DNA of 64,000 nucleotides. It comes from Massilia sp. YIM B02763 (GTDB lineage: Bacteria; Pseudomonadota; Gammaproteobacteria; Burkholderiales; Burkholderiaceae_D). Made by a program: the position numbers and the translations under genes. This document shows positions 9,296-18,737 of this stretch, piece after piece; the first letter of the stretch is position 1; every line of letters starts with the position of its first letter. Location of the stretch: positions 186,001 to 250,000 of the forward strand of contig NZ_JASNRD010000004.1 in the NCBI RefSeq assembly GCF_030412015.1, in the 5' to 3' direction. The notes beneath the pieces are model-generated. The model searched no databases, was not told where the DNA came from, and was given only the letters and a program-made list of their open reading frames with translations.

Positions 9296-11032
9296 ATGAA
9301 AATTGCAAATCTGAAAATTGGTACCCGCCTGACGATGGGTTTCGGCTTCCTGTGCGTCGCGCTGGTCTTCATGGTCGGGCAGGGGACGGTCATGCTCGGC
9401 CGCATCAACGAAGGTACCGATACCATCGTCAACAAGCGCCTTCCGCGGGTGGACTTGAGCAACCGGCTGCAGAAGGAAGTGACCGATGTGGCGCTGGCGC
9501 TGCGCAACATGATGCTGAACGACGATGCGGCGGACCGTGCCAGGCAGCATGAGGAAATCGCTTCGTCGCGCCGCGAGATCGATGTCCTGTTGGGCGAACT
9601 CGACAAGACGCTGACGAGCGAGCAAGGCCGTGAGATCCTGCGCCGCCAGCAGGAGTCGCAGGAGAAATACACGAGCCGTGCCCAGGAGCTGCTCAAGCTG
9701 GTCGAGGCCGGCGACGACGCCGGCGCGCGCGCCTACCTGGCCAAGGAACTGCGTCCCGTGCTGGCCGCCTACCTGGTGGCGATCGGCGAGCAGATCAAGA
9801 TGCAGAAGGACCTGAGCGCCGCCGATGCCGAAGCCGCCGCCAAGCTGTACCAGGAGACGCGCATGTTCATGGTCGTGCTGGGCCTCGTCGTGCTGGCCCT
9901 GGCCGGCGCCATCGGCTGGTGGATCACCCGCTCGATCACCCATCCGCTGAAGAACGCGCTGGACGTGGCGACCGCCGTCGCCGCCGGCGACCTGACCACG
10001 AAGGTCGAGGTGTCGAGCACCTGCGAGGTCGGCCAGCTGCTGGGCGCGCTGAAGACCATGAACGAGAACCTGGTCGCCACCGTCACCACGGTACGCACGG
10101 GCACGGATGCCATCGCCACCGCGTCGAGCCAGGTCTCGGCCGGCAACCAGGACCTGTCGGCGCGCACCGAGCAGCAGGCCAGCTCGCTGGAAGAGACGGC
10201 GTCGTCGATGGAAGAACTGACGGGTACCGTGCGCCAGAACGCGGACAACGCGCGCCAGGCGAACACGCTGGCCGAGACCGCGTCCGGCGTGGCCACGCGC
10301 GGCGGCGAGGTGATCGCCGAGGTGGTCGACACGATGGCGCAGATCCATGCCGCCTCGGGCAAGATCACCGACATCATTTCCGTCATCGACGGCCTCGCGT
10401 TCCAGACCAATCTCCTGGCGCTGAACGCGGCCGTGGAAGCGGCCCGCGCGGGCGAGCAGGGCCGCGGCTTCGCCGTCGTGGCGGGCGAGGTGCGCAACCT
10501 GGCCCAGCGCTCGGCCGCCGCCGCCAAGGAAATCAAGACCCTCATCGACGATTCGAGCGGCAAGGTCGAAGCGGGCACGCGTCTCGTGCAGCAGGCCGGC
10601 ACGACGATGACGGACATCGTCGACAGCGTGCGCCGCGTCACCGACATCCTGGGCGAGATCTCGTCGGCCAGCCAGGAACAGAGCGCCGGCATCGAGCAGG
10701 TCAACCAGGCCATCACGCAGATGGACGACGTGACCCAGCAGAACGCCGCCCTGGTCGAGGAAGCCGCCGCCGCCTCGCAGGCGCTGCAGGAACAGGCCAG
10801 CCGCCTGGCCGAGGCCGTGGCCGTGTTCAAGCTGGATGGGGCGAGCGTGCAGGCTGCCGCGCCGGCCGAGCCAGCCGCCAGGGCCGCCGTCGCGAAGCCG
10901 GCACCGGCTGCACTGCCGGCCGCACGCCCGGCGCTCAAGCCCGTGGTCAAGCCCGCGGTCAAGCCAGTTGCGGCGGCCGCACAGCGCGCCGCGGCGCGCC
11001 AGCCGACCGCCGACGAGTGGGAAGAGTTCTGA
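9296..11032 (+). CDS. methyl-accepting chemotaxis protein with C-terminal CheR-tether pentapeptide
   Basis: The 578-aa receptor has TM1 near residues 10-32, a periplasmic four-helix bundle (4HB_MCP type), TM2 near 190-210, a HAMP domain and a long coiled-coil signalling domain. The signalling tip is clear: [36 protein letters not shown] linker rich in Pro, Ala and Lys leads to the C-terminal EWEEF, matching the xWxxF pentapeptide that docks CheR/CheB. The start at 9296 follows GGAGAG. A dyad TTAACC-N10-GGTTAA (9235-9256) lies upstream. The ligand is unknown. Confidence 0.93.
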   Translation: MKIANLKIGTRLTMGFGFLCVALVFMVGQGTVMLGRINEGTDTIVNKRLPRVDLSNRLQKEVTDVALALRNMMLNDDAADRARQHEEIASSRREIDVLLGELDKTLTSEQGREILRRQQESQEKYTSRAQELLKLVEAGDDAGARAYLAKELRPVLAAYLVAIGEQIKMQKDLSAADAEAAAKLYQETRMFMVVLGLVVLALAGAIGWWITRSITHPLKNALDVATAVAAGDLTTKVEVSSTCEVGQLLGALKTMNENLVATVTTVRTGTDAIATASSQVSAGNQDLSARTEQQASSLEETASSMEELTGTVRQNADNARQANTLAETASGVATRGGEVIAEVVDTMAQIHAASGKITDIISVIDGLAFQTNLLALNAAVEAARAGEQGRGFAVVAGEVRNLAQRSAAAAKEIKTLIDDSSGKVEAGTRLVQQAGTTMTDIVDSVRRVTDILGEISSASQEQSAGIEQVNQAITQMDDVTQQNAALVEEAAAASQALQEQASRLAEAVAVFKLDGASVQAAAPAEPAARAAVAKPAPAALPAARPALKPVVKPAVKPVAAAAQRAAARQPTADEWEEF

Positions 11033-11060
11033 CGCCTGCCTGACCGGCATGCGATGAGGG

Positions 11061-11097
11061 GGCCCCGGCCGTGCGACAGCGCGGACCGGGGCCTTTG
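11061..11097 (+). terminator. intrinsic terminator after the chemoreceptor gene
   Basis: GGCCCCGG (11061-11068) pairs with CCGGGGCC (11085-11092), followed by TTTGTCTTG. It lies 29 bp after the chemoreceptor stop codon. Confidence 0.75.
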
Positions 11098-11232
11098 TCT
11101 TGTGCCCTGTCTTGTCGGTACGCCGCCTGTATTGCACCTTGATCAATAATGTGATTGTGATACGCTGTTCGATGCGCTGCGCCCGCACTACGTGCATATG
11201 CGCATCCTGCAACCGTCTTTACAAGGATTAGC

Positions 11233-11928
11233 ATGACTGGCTTTGTCATTACCCCTCCGTCCGTCCCCGCGCTCGCCGTAGCCGCCTCCGACCAGGTATT
11301 TCCGCTGCGCCGCGTGTTCTGCGTCGGGCGCAACTACGCCGCCCATGCCCGCGAGATGGGTTCCGATCCGAACCGCGAACCGCCGTTCTTCTTCACCAAG
11401 CCGGCCGACGCCGTCGTTCCGGCCAGCGGCGCCGTCCCGTATCCGACGGCCACGAAGGAACTGCACCACGAAATCGAGCTGGTGGTGGCGCTAGGCGCCG
11501 GCGGCACCAATATCGCGCCCGAGAAGGCGCTGGACCTCGTGTGGGGCTACGGCGTGGGCCTGGACCTGACGCGCCGCGATTTGCAGGCGATTGCCAAGAA
11601 AGACGGCAGACCCTGGGACATGGCCAAGGGTTTCGACGCCTCGGCCCCGGTAAGCCCGCTGCTGCCGGTGGCGAGCATTGGCCATCCGCGGCAGGGCCGC
11701 ATCTGGCTGGAAGTGAACGGTCAGCTGAAGCAGGAAGGTGACTTGAACGAGATGATCTGGCCGGTGGCCGACGTCATCGCCTCCCTGTCGCGCCTCGTGA
11801 CGCTGCAGCCGGGCGACCTGATCTTCACGGGCACCCCGTCCGGCGTCGACGCGCTGGTGCCGGGCGACCGCGTGCGCGGCGGCGTCGACGGCGTGAGCAC
11901 CTTCGAGCTGACGGTAGCGGGCCAATGA
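11233..11928 (+). CDS. fumarylacetoacetate hydrolase (FAH) family protein, fumarylpyruvate-hydrolase-like
   Basis: The 231-aa protein has the FAH catalytic fold: CVGRNYAAHAREMG near the start, the metal-binding pair in HHEIELVVALG (E-x-E) and a third acidic ligand in GYGVGLDLTRRD, then the FTGTPSGVDALVPGD C-terminal motif. Small single-domain members hydrolyse C-C bonds in fumarylpyruvate, acylpyruvates or decarboxylate oxaloacetate. AAGGA sits before the start. Its stop overlaps the next gene's start (ATGA), so it is coupled to a 2-hydroxyacid dehydrogenase. The exact substrate is not determinable. Confidence 0.87.
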   Translation: MTGFVITPPSVPALAVAASDQVFPLRRVFCVGRNYAAHAREMGSDPNREPPFFFTKPADAVVPASGAVPYPTATKELHHEIELVVALGAGGTNIAPEKALDLVWGYGVGLDLTRRDLQAIAKKDGRPWDMAKGFDASAPVSPLLPVASIGHPRQGRIWLEVNGQLKQEGDLNEMIWPVADVIASLSRLVTLQPGDLIFTGTPSGVDALVPGDRVRGGVDGVSTFELTVAGQ

Positions 11929-12863
11929 CGGGCAAGCTGGCGGGCCTGCTGCAGATCGGGGCGTTCGCGCCCGAAGTGCAGGTCCAGATCGACGCCGACT
12001 TCGACCGGGTCGGCATCGCCGATATCGAAGGCGATCCGTCGCGCGCCGGCGGGATCCGCGGCATCATCACGCGCAGCAACCTGGTCGTGCCGGCCGAGCT
12101 GATCGCGCGCCTGCCGAACCTGGAGATCATCTCGACCAACGGCGTCGGCTACGACGGCATTCCCATGGACGTGGTGGCCGAGCGCAGGATCGTGGTGACC
12201 AACACGCCGAACGTGCTGAACGCGGCGGTGGCCGAATTGTGCGTGGGTTCCCTGCTGGCGCTGCTGCGCCGCCTGCCGCAGGCCGACCGCTACGTGCGCG
12301 AGGGACGCTGGACGCAGGCCCAGTTCCCCTTGAGTACCAGCCTGGCCGGCAAGCACGTGGGCATCGTCGGCCTGGGCCGCATCGGCAAGGACATCGCGCG
12401 CCGCCTGGAAATGTTCGGCGTGGCCCTGGCCTACCACGGCCGCACCGACCAGGGCCTGGCGTGGCGCTACGAAGCCGACCTGGTCACGCTGGCGCGCGAC
12501 TCCGACATCCTCGTCGTGGTGGCGCCGGGCGGGCCCGAGACGCAGCACATGATCGACGCGTCCGTGCTGCAGGCGCTCGGTCCGCAAGGGTACCTGGTGA
12601 ACGTGTCACGCGGTTCGCTGGTGGACGAGGAAGCGCTGATCGCGGCCTTGTACCAGGGCGGCATCGCCGGCGCGGCGCTGGACGTGTTCGACGACGAGCC
12701 GGACGTGGACGAGCGCCTGTTCGGCTTCGACAACGTGCTGCTCACGCCGCACATCGGCAGCGCCACCGTGGAGACGCGCGCGGCGATGGCGCAGCTGACG
12801 CTCGATAACCTGCGGGCGTGGTTCAGGAGCGGGAGGGCGTTGACGGTGGTGGAGGGGAAGTAG
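11925..12863 (+). CDS. D-isomer-specific 2-hydroxyacid dehydrogenase (hydroxypyruvate/glyoxylate reductase type)
   Basis: A 312-aa NAD(P)-dependent dehydrogenase. The Rossmann motif is GLGRIG, and the catalytic triad is visible as Arg in VNVSRGSLVDEEAL, Glu in FDDEPDVDERL and His in LLTPHIGSAT. Translation is coupled to the FAH-family gene by ATGA overlap, suggesting one handles the oxoacid produced by the other. The family acts on glyoxylate, hydroxypyruvate and related acids; the true substrate is unknown. Confidence 0.9.
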   Translation: MTGKLAGLLQIGAFAPEVQVQIDADFDRVGIADIEGDPSRAGGIRGIITRSNLVVPAELIARLPNLEIISTNGVGYDGIPMDVVAERRIVVTNTPNVLNAAVAELCVGSLLALLRRLPQADRYVREGRWTQAQFPLSTSLAGKHVGIVGLGRIGKDIARRLEMFGVALAYHGRTDQGLAWRYEADLVTLARDSDILVVVAPGGPETQHMIDASVLQALGPQGYLVNVSRGSLVDEEALIAALYQGGIAGAALDVFDDEPDVDERLFGFDNVLLTPHIGSATVETRAAMAQLTLDNLRAWFRSGRALTVVEGK

Positions 12864-12922
12864 GGAGGCAGTGCTGCGCTAGTGCTGCGCGCGATGGCAC
12901 GCAGTACCTGCACCCCTGAAAC

Positions 12923-13041
12923 CGTCGTCCCTGCGAAGGCAGGGACCCAAGCATAGCTACCGAAGTTGGTAGCGCTGTCGATGACGCGACGCTTGCGGCT
13001 TCGAATAGTCAGCTTGGATCCCTGCCTTCGCAGGGACGACG
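12923..13041. repeat. dispersed palindromic repeat, copy 1
   Basis: Arms at 12923-12951 and 13013-13041 are inverted copies built on CCCTGCGAAGGCAGGG, each itself a near-palindrome, around a 61-bp spacer. It sits in the gap between the dehydrogenase and the convergent efflux operon. Two other copies lie at 23186-23271 and 41385-41466, both in intergenic gaps. It behaves like a REP/BIME-type extragenic element. Confidence 0.85.
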
Positions 13042-13070
13042 TGCATACGGCGCGTGATTCGGTTGGCCAC

Positions 13071-14225
13071 TCAGTTCGCCATATTCTTCGCCACGATCGC
13101 ATCCGTCGCCGCCCGCGCCTGCTGCAGCGGCTGGTCCAGCACCCTGGTGGCGTAGGCCGGCACGGGCGCCGCGACCATGCCCAGCGCGCTGCCTTCCTGG
13201 TGGCTGATGTCGACGTCCACCTGGGTCGACAGGCCCACGCGCAGCGGATGCGCCGCCAGTTCCTTCGGATCGAGCGAGATGCGCACCGGCACGCGCTGCA
13301 CCACCTTGATCCAGTTGCCCGTGGCGTTCTGCGCCGGCAGCAGCGAGAACGCGCTGCCCGTGCCGGCGCCCAGGCCCACCACCTTGCCGTGGTAGGTGAC
13401 CTTGCTGCCGTAGATGTCGGCCTCGATCGTGGCCGGCTGGCCCACGCGGATGTCGCGCAGTTCCGATTCCTTGAAGTTGGCGTCGACCCACAGCTGGTCC
13501 AGCGGGACGATCGACAGCAGCGGCGCGCCCGGGGCGATGCGGCTGCCCACCTGCACGCTGCGCTTGGCGACGTAGCCGCTGACGGGCGCCACGATGGCGT
13601 TGCGGCGCGCGGCCAGCCAGGCCGCCAGGTAGTCCGCTTTCGCCGCGAGCACGTTCGGGTGCTCGGCCGGGGCCACGCCGGCCACGGACACGCGCGCGGC
13701 GGCCAGCTGCTTCTCGGCCACGTCCAGCGCCGCCTTCGCGTCGTCGACGGCGCGCCGTGCGTGCGCCACGTCCTCGCCCGACACCACGGCGTCCGCCGCC
13801 AGCGGGGCACGGCGCGCCAGGTCTTCCTGCGCCGTCCTGAGCGCCACGCGGCGCTGCGCCACCAGCGCGTCGTACTGGCCCACGTTCGAATAGCGTTCGC
13901 GCTGCTGGCGCACGGCGGTGCCCAGCCTTGCCTCGGCCTGGGCCAGCGCGACTTCGGCGTCGGCCGGGTCGAGCCTGACGATCTCGCTGCCGGCCTGCAC
14001 CAGCTGGGTCTCGTCGCCGCGGATCTCGACGACGCTGCCCGTGACCTGCGAGGACACGTTCACCAGGTTGCCGCCGACGTAGGCGTTGTCCGTCTCGACG
14101 CGCTTGGACGCGACCAGCAGGTAGTAGGCGCCATAGGCCGCGCCGGCGGCGAGGAAGGCGGCGGTGATGCCGGCCAGGACGGCGCGGCGCTTGTTCGGGT
14201 TGGGGGCGGTGGTCTCGGTGCTCAT
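13071..14225 (-). CDS. emrA: HlyD/EmrA-family membrane-fusion protein of a drug-efflux pump
   Basis: The 384-aa adaptor has one N-terminal TM helix (residues about 15-35), the EmrA-type lead-in VETDNAYVGGNLVNVSSQVTG, a long alpha-hairpin rich in Ala, Arg and Gln, and the second lipoyl half with APVSGYVAKRSVQVGSRI, then a beta-barrel domain. It bridges an inner-membrane MFS transporter and an outer-membrane channel. It is the last gene of marR-emrB-OMF-emrA on the minus strand and overlaps the OMF stop by ATGA. Confidence 0.9.
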   Translation of the reverse strand: MSTETTAPNPNKRRAVLAGITAAFLAAGAAYGAYYLLVASKRVETDNAYVGGNLVNVSSQVTGSVVEIRGDETQLVQAGSEIVRLDPADAEVALAQAEARLGTAVRQQRERYSNVGQYDALVAQRRVALRTAQEDLARRAPLAADAVVSGEDVAHARRAVDDAKAALDVAEKQLAAARVSVAGVAPAEHPNVLAAKADYLAAWLAARRNAIVAPVSGYVAKRSVQVGSRIAPGAPLLSIVPLDQLWVDANFKESELRDIRVGQPATIEADIYGSKVTYHGKVVGLGAGTGSAFSLLPAQNATGNWIKVVQRVPVRISLDPKELAAHPLRVGLSTQVDVDISHQEGSALGMVAAPVPAYATRVLDQPLQQARAATDAIVAKNMAN

Positions 14226-15676
14226 CGTTGGGCGGTATCGGAATGCGAAGAGGTCGGCGCTGCGGCATCGGCATGGTAGCCTCCGCCCAGCGCCTTGATC
14301 AGGGCGACCTGCGTCTGCAGGCGCGCGTCGAGCAGCTGCAAATCGACGTCGCGCTGGCGCAGCACGGCCTGGCGCGCCTGCAGCACGGCGCCGCGGTCGG
14401 CCAGGCCGCGCGCCAGGCGCGCCCGGGCATTGGCGGCCAGGCGGCCGGCCGCCTCGGTGGTGGCGGCATGGGCCTGCGCCTCGGCCTGGATGCCCTGCAG
14501 CGTGGCCGCTTCCATCGCGACGTCGCGCACGGCGGCCAGCACGGCTTCGTTGTACTCGGCCAGCAGCTCGTCGCGCCCGGCGCGCGCCTGGCCCAGCTGG
14601 GCCGTCAGGCGGCCGCTGTCGAACAGCGGCAGGTCGAGCGTGGCGCCGAGCAGCGGCGTGCGGCTGGGCCAGCGCAGCAGCTTGCCCAGCGAGACGGCGT
14701 CCAGGCCGAAGGCGGCGGCCAGGTTGATGTCGGGACGGAAGGCGGCTTCGCTGGCGGCCACGCGGCCCAGCTGCGCTTCCACGCGCCAGCGCGCGGCCTG
14801 CAGGTCGGGACGGCGCGCCAGCAGTTCCAGGCCCAGCGTGCGCGGCAGGGCATCCGGGCCCGGCGTCGGCTGGAAGCGGGCCAGGTCCGCGAGGGCGTCG
14901 GCGTCGCCGCCGATCAGCGCGCGCAGCGCCTCGCGCTCGCGCGCCGCATCGGTATCGTGGCGCGCGGACTGTTCCTGCAGCTGTGCCAGTTCCAGCTCGG
15001 CTTCGCGCAGCGCGTCGCCGCTGGCCAGGCCATGGGCGATGCGCGCCTTGCGGTCCGCCACCAGCTCGCGCTGCACCTGCGCCAGCGCGTCAAGATTGTC
15101 CCGCCGCGCCCACAGCAATTGCAGGCGCTGGTAGCGCTGCACGACGGCGGCCGCCAGCAGCTGGCGCGCCTGCGCCTCCTCGGCGCGGCCGGCCTGCTCC
15201 TCGCCCAGCGCCGCGGCGATCAGCGAACGGTGCCGGCCCCACCAGTCGACCTCGTAGGAGGCGCGCAGCTGGACCGAGGCGTCGTTGTAGTAGGCGCCGC
15301 CGATCGGCGCCGGGAAGAAGCCGTTGGTCGAATAGCGCTGGCGGTTGATGCCCGTCGCCAAATCCACGCGGGCGCCTTCGGCCGCCCGTTCGGCGCGGGT
15401 GGCGGCGCCGGCCGTGGCCACGCGCGCGGCGGCCGTGGCCAGCGTCGGGTTGGACTGCAGCGCGCGCGCCACCAGCGCGTTCAGCTGCGGGTCGCGGTAG
15501 TCCAGCCACCACTGCTCGGCGGGCCAGGCGTCGGCCGGCAGGACGATGGCGGGGGCCGTGCGGGCCCGGGCGAAGTCGGGCGCGGCGGCGCGGCCGTCGT
15601 CCTTCGGCACGGCCACGCAGCCGGCCAGCAGGGCCAGCGCGGCGGCCGCGATAGGAAGCAAAGTAGGTTGTCGCAT
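14222..15676 (-). CDS. NodT-family outer-membrane efflux lipoprotein
   Basis: The 484-aa protein starts with a lipoprotein signal ending LLAGC. It has the duplicated OEP/TolC-like architecture, including the conserved DPQLNALVARALQSNPTLATA and RPDLQAARWRVEAQ segments. It should form the outer-membrane exit duct for the EmrAB-type pump encoded on either side. The order emrB, OMF, emrA on one operon is common in beta- and gammaproteobacteria. Confidence 0.9.
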   Translation of the reverse strand: MRQPTLLPIAAAALALLAGCVAVPKDDGRAAAPDFARARTAPAIVLPADAWPAEQWWLDYRDPQLNALVARALQSNPTLATAAARVATAGAATRAERAAEGARVDLATGINRQRYSTNGFFPAPIGGAYYNDASVQLRASYEVDWWGRHRSLIAAALGEEQAGRAEEAQARQLLAAAVVQRYQRLQLLWARRDNLDALAQVQRELVADRKARIAHGLASGDALREAELELAQLQEQSARHDTDAAREREALRALIGGDADALADLARFQPTPGPDALPRTLGLELLARRPDLQAARWRVEAQLGRVAASEAAFRPDINLAAAFGLDAVSLGKLLRWPSRTPLLGATLDLPLFDSGRLTAQLGQARAGRDELLAEYNEAVLAAVRDVAMEAATLQGIQAEAQAHAATTEAAGRLAANARARLARGLADRGAVLQARQAVLRQRDVDLQLLDARLQTQVALIKALGGGYHADAAAPTSSHSDTAQR

Positions 15677-15687
15677 CGGGGTCTTTC

Positions 15688-15721
15688 GGTCAATCGAGGT
15701 GCGCGGTCAATCGAGGTGCGC
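15688..15721. repeat. perfect 17-bp tandem duplication at the emrB 3' end
   Basis: The unit GGTCAATCGAGGTGCGC occurs twice head to tail (15688-15704 and 15705-15721). The second unit contains the emrB stop codon; the first supplies a second stop-like TCA in the same arrangement between emrB and the OMF gene. Confidence 0.8.
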
Positions 15722-17266
15722 GGCTTCAGCCGGGGTCGGTGCGGCGGACGCCTTGGGCGGGCGGATCAGCAGGAGTAGGGGGATCACGGCGGCGGTCATC
15801 AGCATCATCAGCCAGTAGTCGTCGACGTAGGCGATCATCGAGGCCTGGCGGGTGACTTCGCTGTCGATCATCGCGGCCCCGGCCTGGGTCGCCAGGCTGT
15901 ACGGGCCGGCCGGGTCGAGCAGCGCGGGATTGGCTTGCGTGACGTGGGTCGCCAGCGCGGCGTGCGCCGTCGCGGTATTGCGGACCAGCAGCGTCTGCAC
16001 GAGGGCGATGCCGATCGAGGAGCCGATATTGCGCATCAGGCTGTACAGCGCCGTGCCTTCGGCGCGCATCTGCGGCGACAGCGTCGCGAAGGTGGCGGCC
16101 GACAGCGGCACGAACACGAGGCCCAGGCCGATGCCCTGCACGATGCCCGGCCAGACGATGTCCGACTGCGACAGCACCAGCGTGTACTGCGTCATCTGCC
16201 ACAGCGAGAACGCGGTGACGGCGAAGCCGATGCCCAGCAGCACGCGGAAATCGACCTTGCCCGTCAGCCTTCCGACCACCAGCATCGCCAGCATCGTGCC
16301 CAGGCCGGACGGCGCCGTGACGAGGCCTGCCAGCGCGGCCGGATAGCCCATCAGGCCCTGCAGCATGGTCGGCATCAGCGCGCGCGTGGCGAACAGCACC
16401 ATGCCGACGATGAAGATCAGCACCAGGCCCGTGACGTAGTTCGGGTTCAGCAGCAGGCGGTAGTCGACGAAGGACTGGCCGGCCGGGCGCGTGGCCGTGT
16501 GGCCGATGAAGTAGGCGGCGGCCAGCAGCATCAGCACCAGCTCGACCCAGGTCTCGGTGGAGCCGAACCAGTCGTTCTGCTCGCCGCGGTCGAGCAGCAT
16601 CTGCAGCGCGCCGATGGCGACCGACAGCGTGACGAAGCCGAACATGTCGAAGCGGATGCGGCGCGCCGGCACGGCGGCGTGGATGTAGCGCCAGATGCCG
16701 TAGAAGGCCACGGCGCCGATGGGCAGGTTGATGAAGAAGACCCAGCGCCAGCTGTAGCTGTCGGTCAGCCAGCCGCCCAGCGTGGGGCCGAGGATGGGGC
16801 CGATCATCACGCCCATGCCCCACACGGCCATCGCGGAGCCGTGCTTCTCGCGCGGGTTGATGTCCAGCAGGACCGACTGCGACAGCGGCACCAGCGCAGC
16901 GCCGAACACGCCCTGCAGCATGCGCGCGACGACGATCTCGGTGAGCGTCATCGACAGGCCGCACAGGGCCGAGGCGATGGTGAAGCCGGCCACGGAAACG
17001 AGGAACACGTTCTTCAGGCCGAAGCGGTCGACCAGCCAGCCGTTCAAGGGCGTGGCGATGGCGGCGGCCACGATGAACGAGGTCAGCACCCAGGTGATCT
17101 GGTCCTGCGACGCCGACAGCGCGCCCTGCATGTGCGGCAGGGCCACGTTGGCGATGGTGCCGTCCAGCGCCTGGATGATCGTCGCCAGCATGATCGATAC
17201 CGTGATCATGGTGCGGTTCAGCGGCCGCGCCGCCGGTACCGCGATGCCGTCCGCCGCAGCGCTCAC
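15707..17266 (-). CDS. emrB: DHA2-family MFS multidrug transporter, EmrB/QacA type
   Basis: A 519-aa protein with about 14 hydrophobic segments. DHA2 signatures are present: LDGTIANVALPHMQG in TM1, WVLTSFIVAAAIATPLNGWLVD, the motif-A-like loop DRFGLKN, and WRWVFFINLPIGA near TM5-6. It drives proton-coupled efflux through the EmrA/OMF assembly. Its start overlaps the marR stop by ATGA, so regulator and pump are translated together. Confidence 0.92.
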   Translation of the reverse strand: MSAAADGIAVPAARPLNRTMITVSIMLATIIQALDGTIANVALPHMQGALSASQDQITWVLTSFIVAAAIATPLNGWLVDRFGLKNVFLVSVAGFTIASALCGLSMTLTEIVVARMLQGVFGAALVPLSQSVLLDINPREKHGSAMAVWGMGVMIGPILGPTLGGWLTDSYSWRWVFFINLPIGAVAFYGIWRYIHAAVPARRIRFDMFGFVTLSVAIGALQMLLDRGEQNDWFGSTETWVELVLMLLAAAYFIGHTATRPAGQSFVDYRLLLNPNYVTGLVLIFIVGMVLFATRALMPTMLQGLMGYPAALAGLVTAPSGLGTMLAMLVVGRLTGKVDFRVLLGIGFAVTAFSLWQMTQYTLVLSQSDIVWPGIVQGIGLGLVFVPLSAATFATLSPQMRAEGTALYSLMRNIGSSIGIALVQTLLVRNTATAHAALATHVTQANPALLDPAGPYSLATQAGAAMIDSEVTRQASMIAYVDDYWLMMLMTAAVIPLLLLIRPPKASAAPTPAEAAHLD

Positions 17267-17712
17267 AGGGTGTCCTCGACGCGCTTGCGCAGGCCCTCCA
17301 GCAAGCGCGTGGCGACGGCGATGTCATCCGGGGCGACGCCCTCGAGCAGGTGGGCGCGGAAGGCGTTGGCCTCCTTCTTCACCTCGGCGAACACGTTGCG
17401 GCCCGCGTCCGTCAACTGCACCAGCTTGACGCGGCGGTCGGTGGGCGAGGGGATGCGCTCGACCAGGCCGTCGCGTTCCAGGCGGTCGAGCATCGACACC
17501 ATCGACGGCCCTTCGACGCCGACCATGTCGGCCAGCGCCCGTTGCGACAGCGCTTCGGGGGCCTTGGCCACCATGGCGATCGTCATCCAGCCGGACTGGC
17601 CGATGCCCAGGTGCTTCAGGCGCTTGTCGATGGCCAGTCGCCAGACCCGCGCGCAATTGTGTACCGCGACCGTGAAGCGCTCGTCCATCGTGGATTCGGG
17701 TAGTCCGCTCAT
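17263..17712 (-). CDS. MarR-family transcriptional regulator of the efflux operon
   Basis: The 149-aa protein has a winged-helix core with LSQRALADMVGVEGPSMVSMLDRLERDGLVER and the wing SPTDRRVKLVQLTDAG, diagnostic of MarR. It is the promoter-proximal gene of the pump operon and probably represses its own promoter, with release by a phenolic or drug ligand. The promoter lies in the 133-bp gap to the divergent hydrolase gene. Confidence 0.92.
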   Translation of the reverse strand: MSGLPESTMDERFTVAVHNCARVWRLAIDKRLKHLGIGQSGWMTIAMVAKAPEALSQRALADMVGVEGPSMVSMLDRLERDGLVERIPSPTDRRVKLVQLTDAGRNVFAEVKKEANAFRAHLLEGVAPDDIAVATRLLEGLRKRVEDTL

Positions 17713-17845
17713 TATTAGGTGTTAAATGGATAGGAATCTATCGAGTTTAGTTCATGCAAACAATCCTGGCAAGCCGGCTTGTGCCAGAATGGTCCTGTAT
17801 GCCATCCGAGTTGCCCTCATTGGCCTTGCCGCTGTTGGAGATTCC

Positions 17846-18703
17846 ATGCCGCAAACCGCACTGCTGACCGTCCACGGAATGGGCGAGACCCCGCGCGACT
17901 ACGCCGTCGAGATCATCCGGCGCCTGGGCGAACGCCTGGCCGACGTGGCCGAGCGCATCGATTTCCGTTCGATCTACTACCAGGACATCCTCAAGCCGAA
18001 CCAGGAAACGGTGTGGGCCAGGATCGACGGGGCCACCAAGGTCCACTACGACGACCTGCGCCGTTTCCTGCTGTTCGGCTTCGGCGACGCCGCCGGGCTG
18101 GAAAACCGCAAGGAAGACGACGGCTCCGTGTACGAGCTGGCCCAGGACGCCATCGCGCGCCAGTTGCTGGGCGTGTACCGCAACGCGCCCGATGCCTCGA
18201 TCGTGTTCCTGGCCCATTCGCTGGGCTGCCAGGTGCTGTCCAGCTACCTCTACGATGCGCAGAAGGCGCTGGCGGGCGGCGTCGTGGCGGCCGGCGTGTG
18301 GAAGGACATCGGCGCCTGGTCGCGGCGCGCGCTCGGCCACGTGCTGACGGACCAGGAACGGCGCTTCGTCGCCGGCGGCAGCTGCGCCGCCCTCGTCACC
18401 ACCGGCTGCAACATCCCGATCTTCGTGGCCGCGCACAAGCAGATGGACATCAAGCCGATCGCCCGCCCGACGCCGCGCTTTACCTGGACCAATATCTACG
18501 ACCCGGACGACGCCCTCGGCTGGCCCTTGCAGCCCCTGTCGCCCGGCTACGCCGCGCTGGTGCAGGACCGCGTCATCAATGCGGGGCAGGGCATGGTCAA
18601 CTGGATCGTCAAGAGCTGGAACCCGTGGTCGCACACGGTCTACTGGAGCGACGGCCAGGTGCTCGAGGCCATCGCCGCCATCCTGCGCCGCGAGGCCGGC
18701 TGA
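17846..18703 (+). CDS. alpha/beta-hydrolase-fold protein (lipase-like)
   Basis: The 285-aa protein opens with VHGMGETPRDYAVEIIRRLGERL and has a nucleophile elbow AHSLGCQVLSSYLYD, an alpha/beta-hydrolase serine motif. No signal peptide is seen with the chosen start, so it is cytoplasmic. An upstream in-frame extension of 40 codons exists, but GGAG ahead of 17846 and the clean domain start favour the shorter form. The catalytic acid and His cannot be placed confidently and the substrate is unknown. Confidence 0.72.
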   Translation: MPQTALLTVHGMGETPRDYAVEIIRRLGERLADVAERIDFRSIYYQDILKPNQETVWARIDGATKVHYDDLRRFLLFGFGDAAGLENRKEDDGSVYELAQDAIARQLLGVYRNAPDASIVFLAHSLGCQVLSSYLYDAQKALAGGVVAAGVWKDIGAWSRRALGHVLTDQERRFVAGGSCAALVTTGCNIPIFVAAHKQMDIKPIARPTPRFTWTNIYDPDDALGWPLQPLSPGYAALVQDRVINAGQGMVNWIVKSWNPWSHTVYWSDGQVLEAIAAILRREAG

Positions 18704-18737
18704 TTCTGACCCCGAATTTGCTGACGCGAATGTACGG

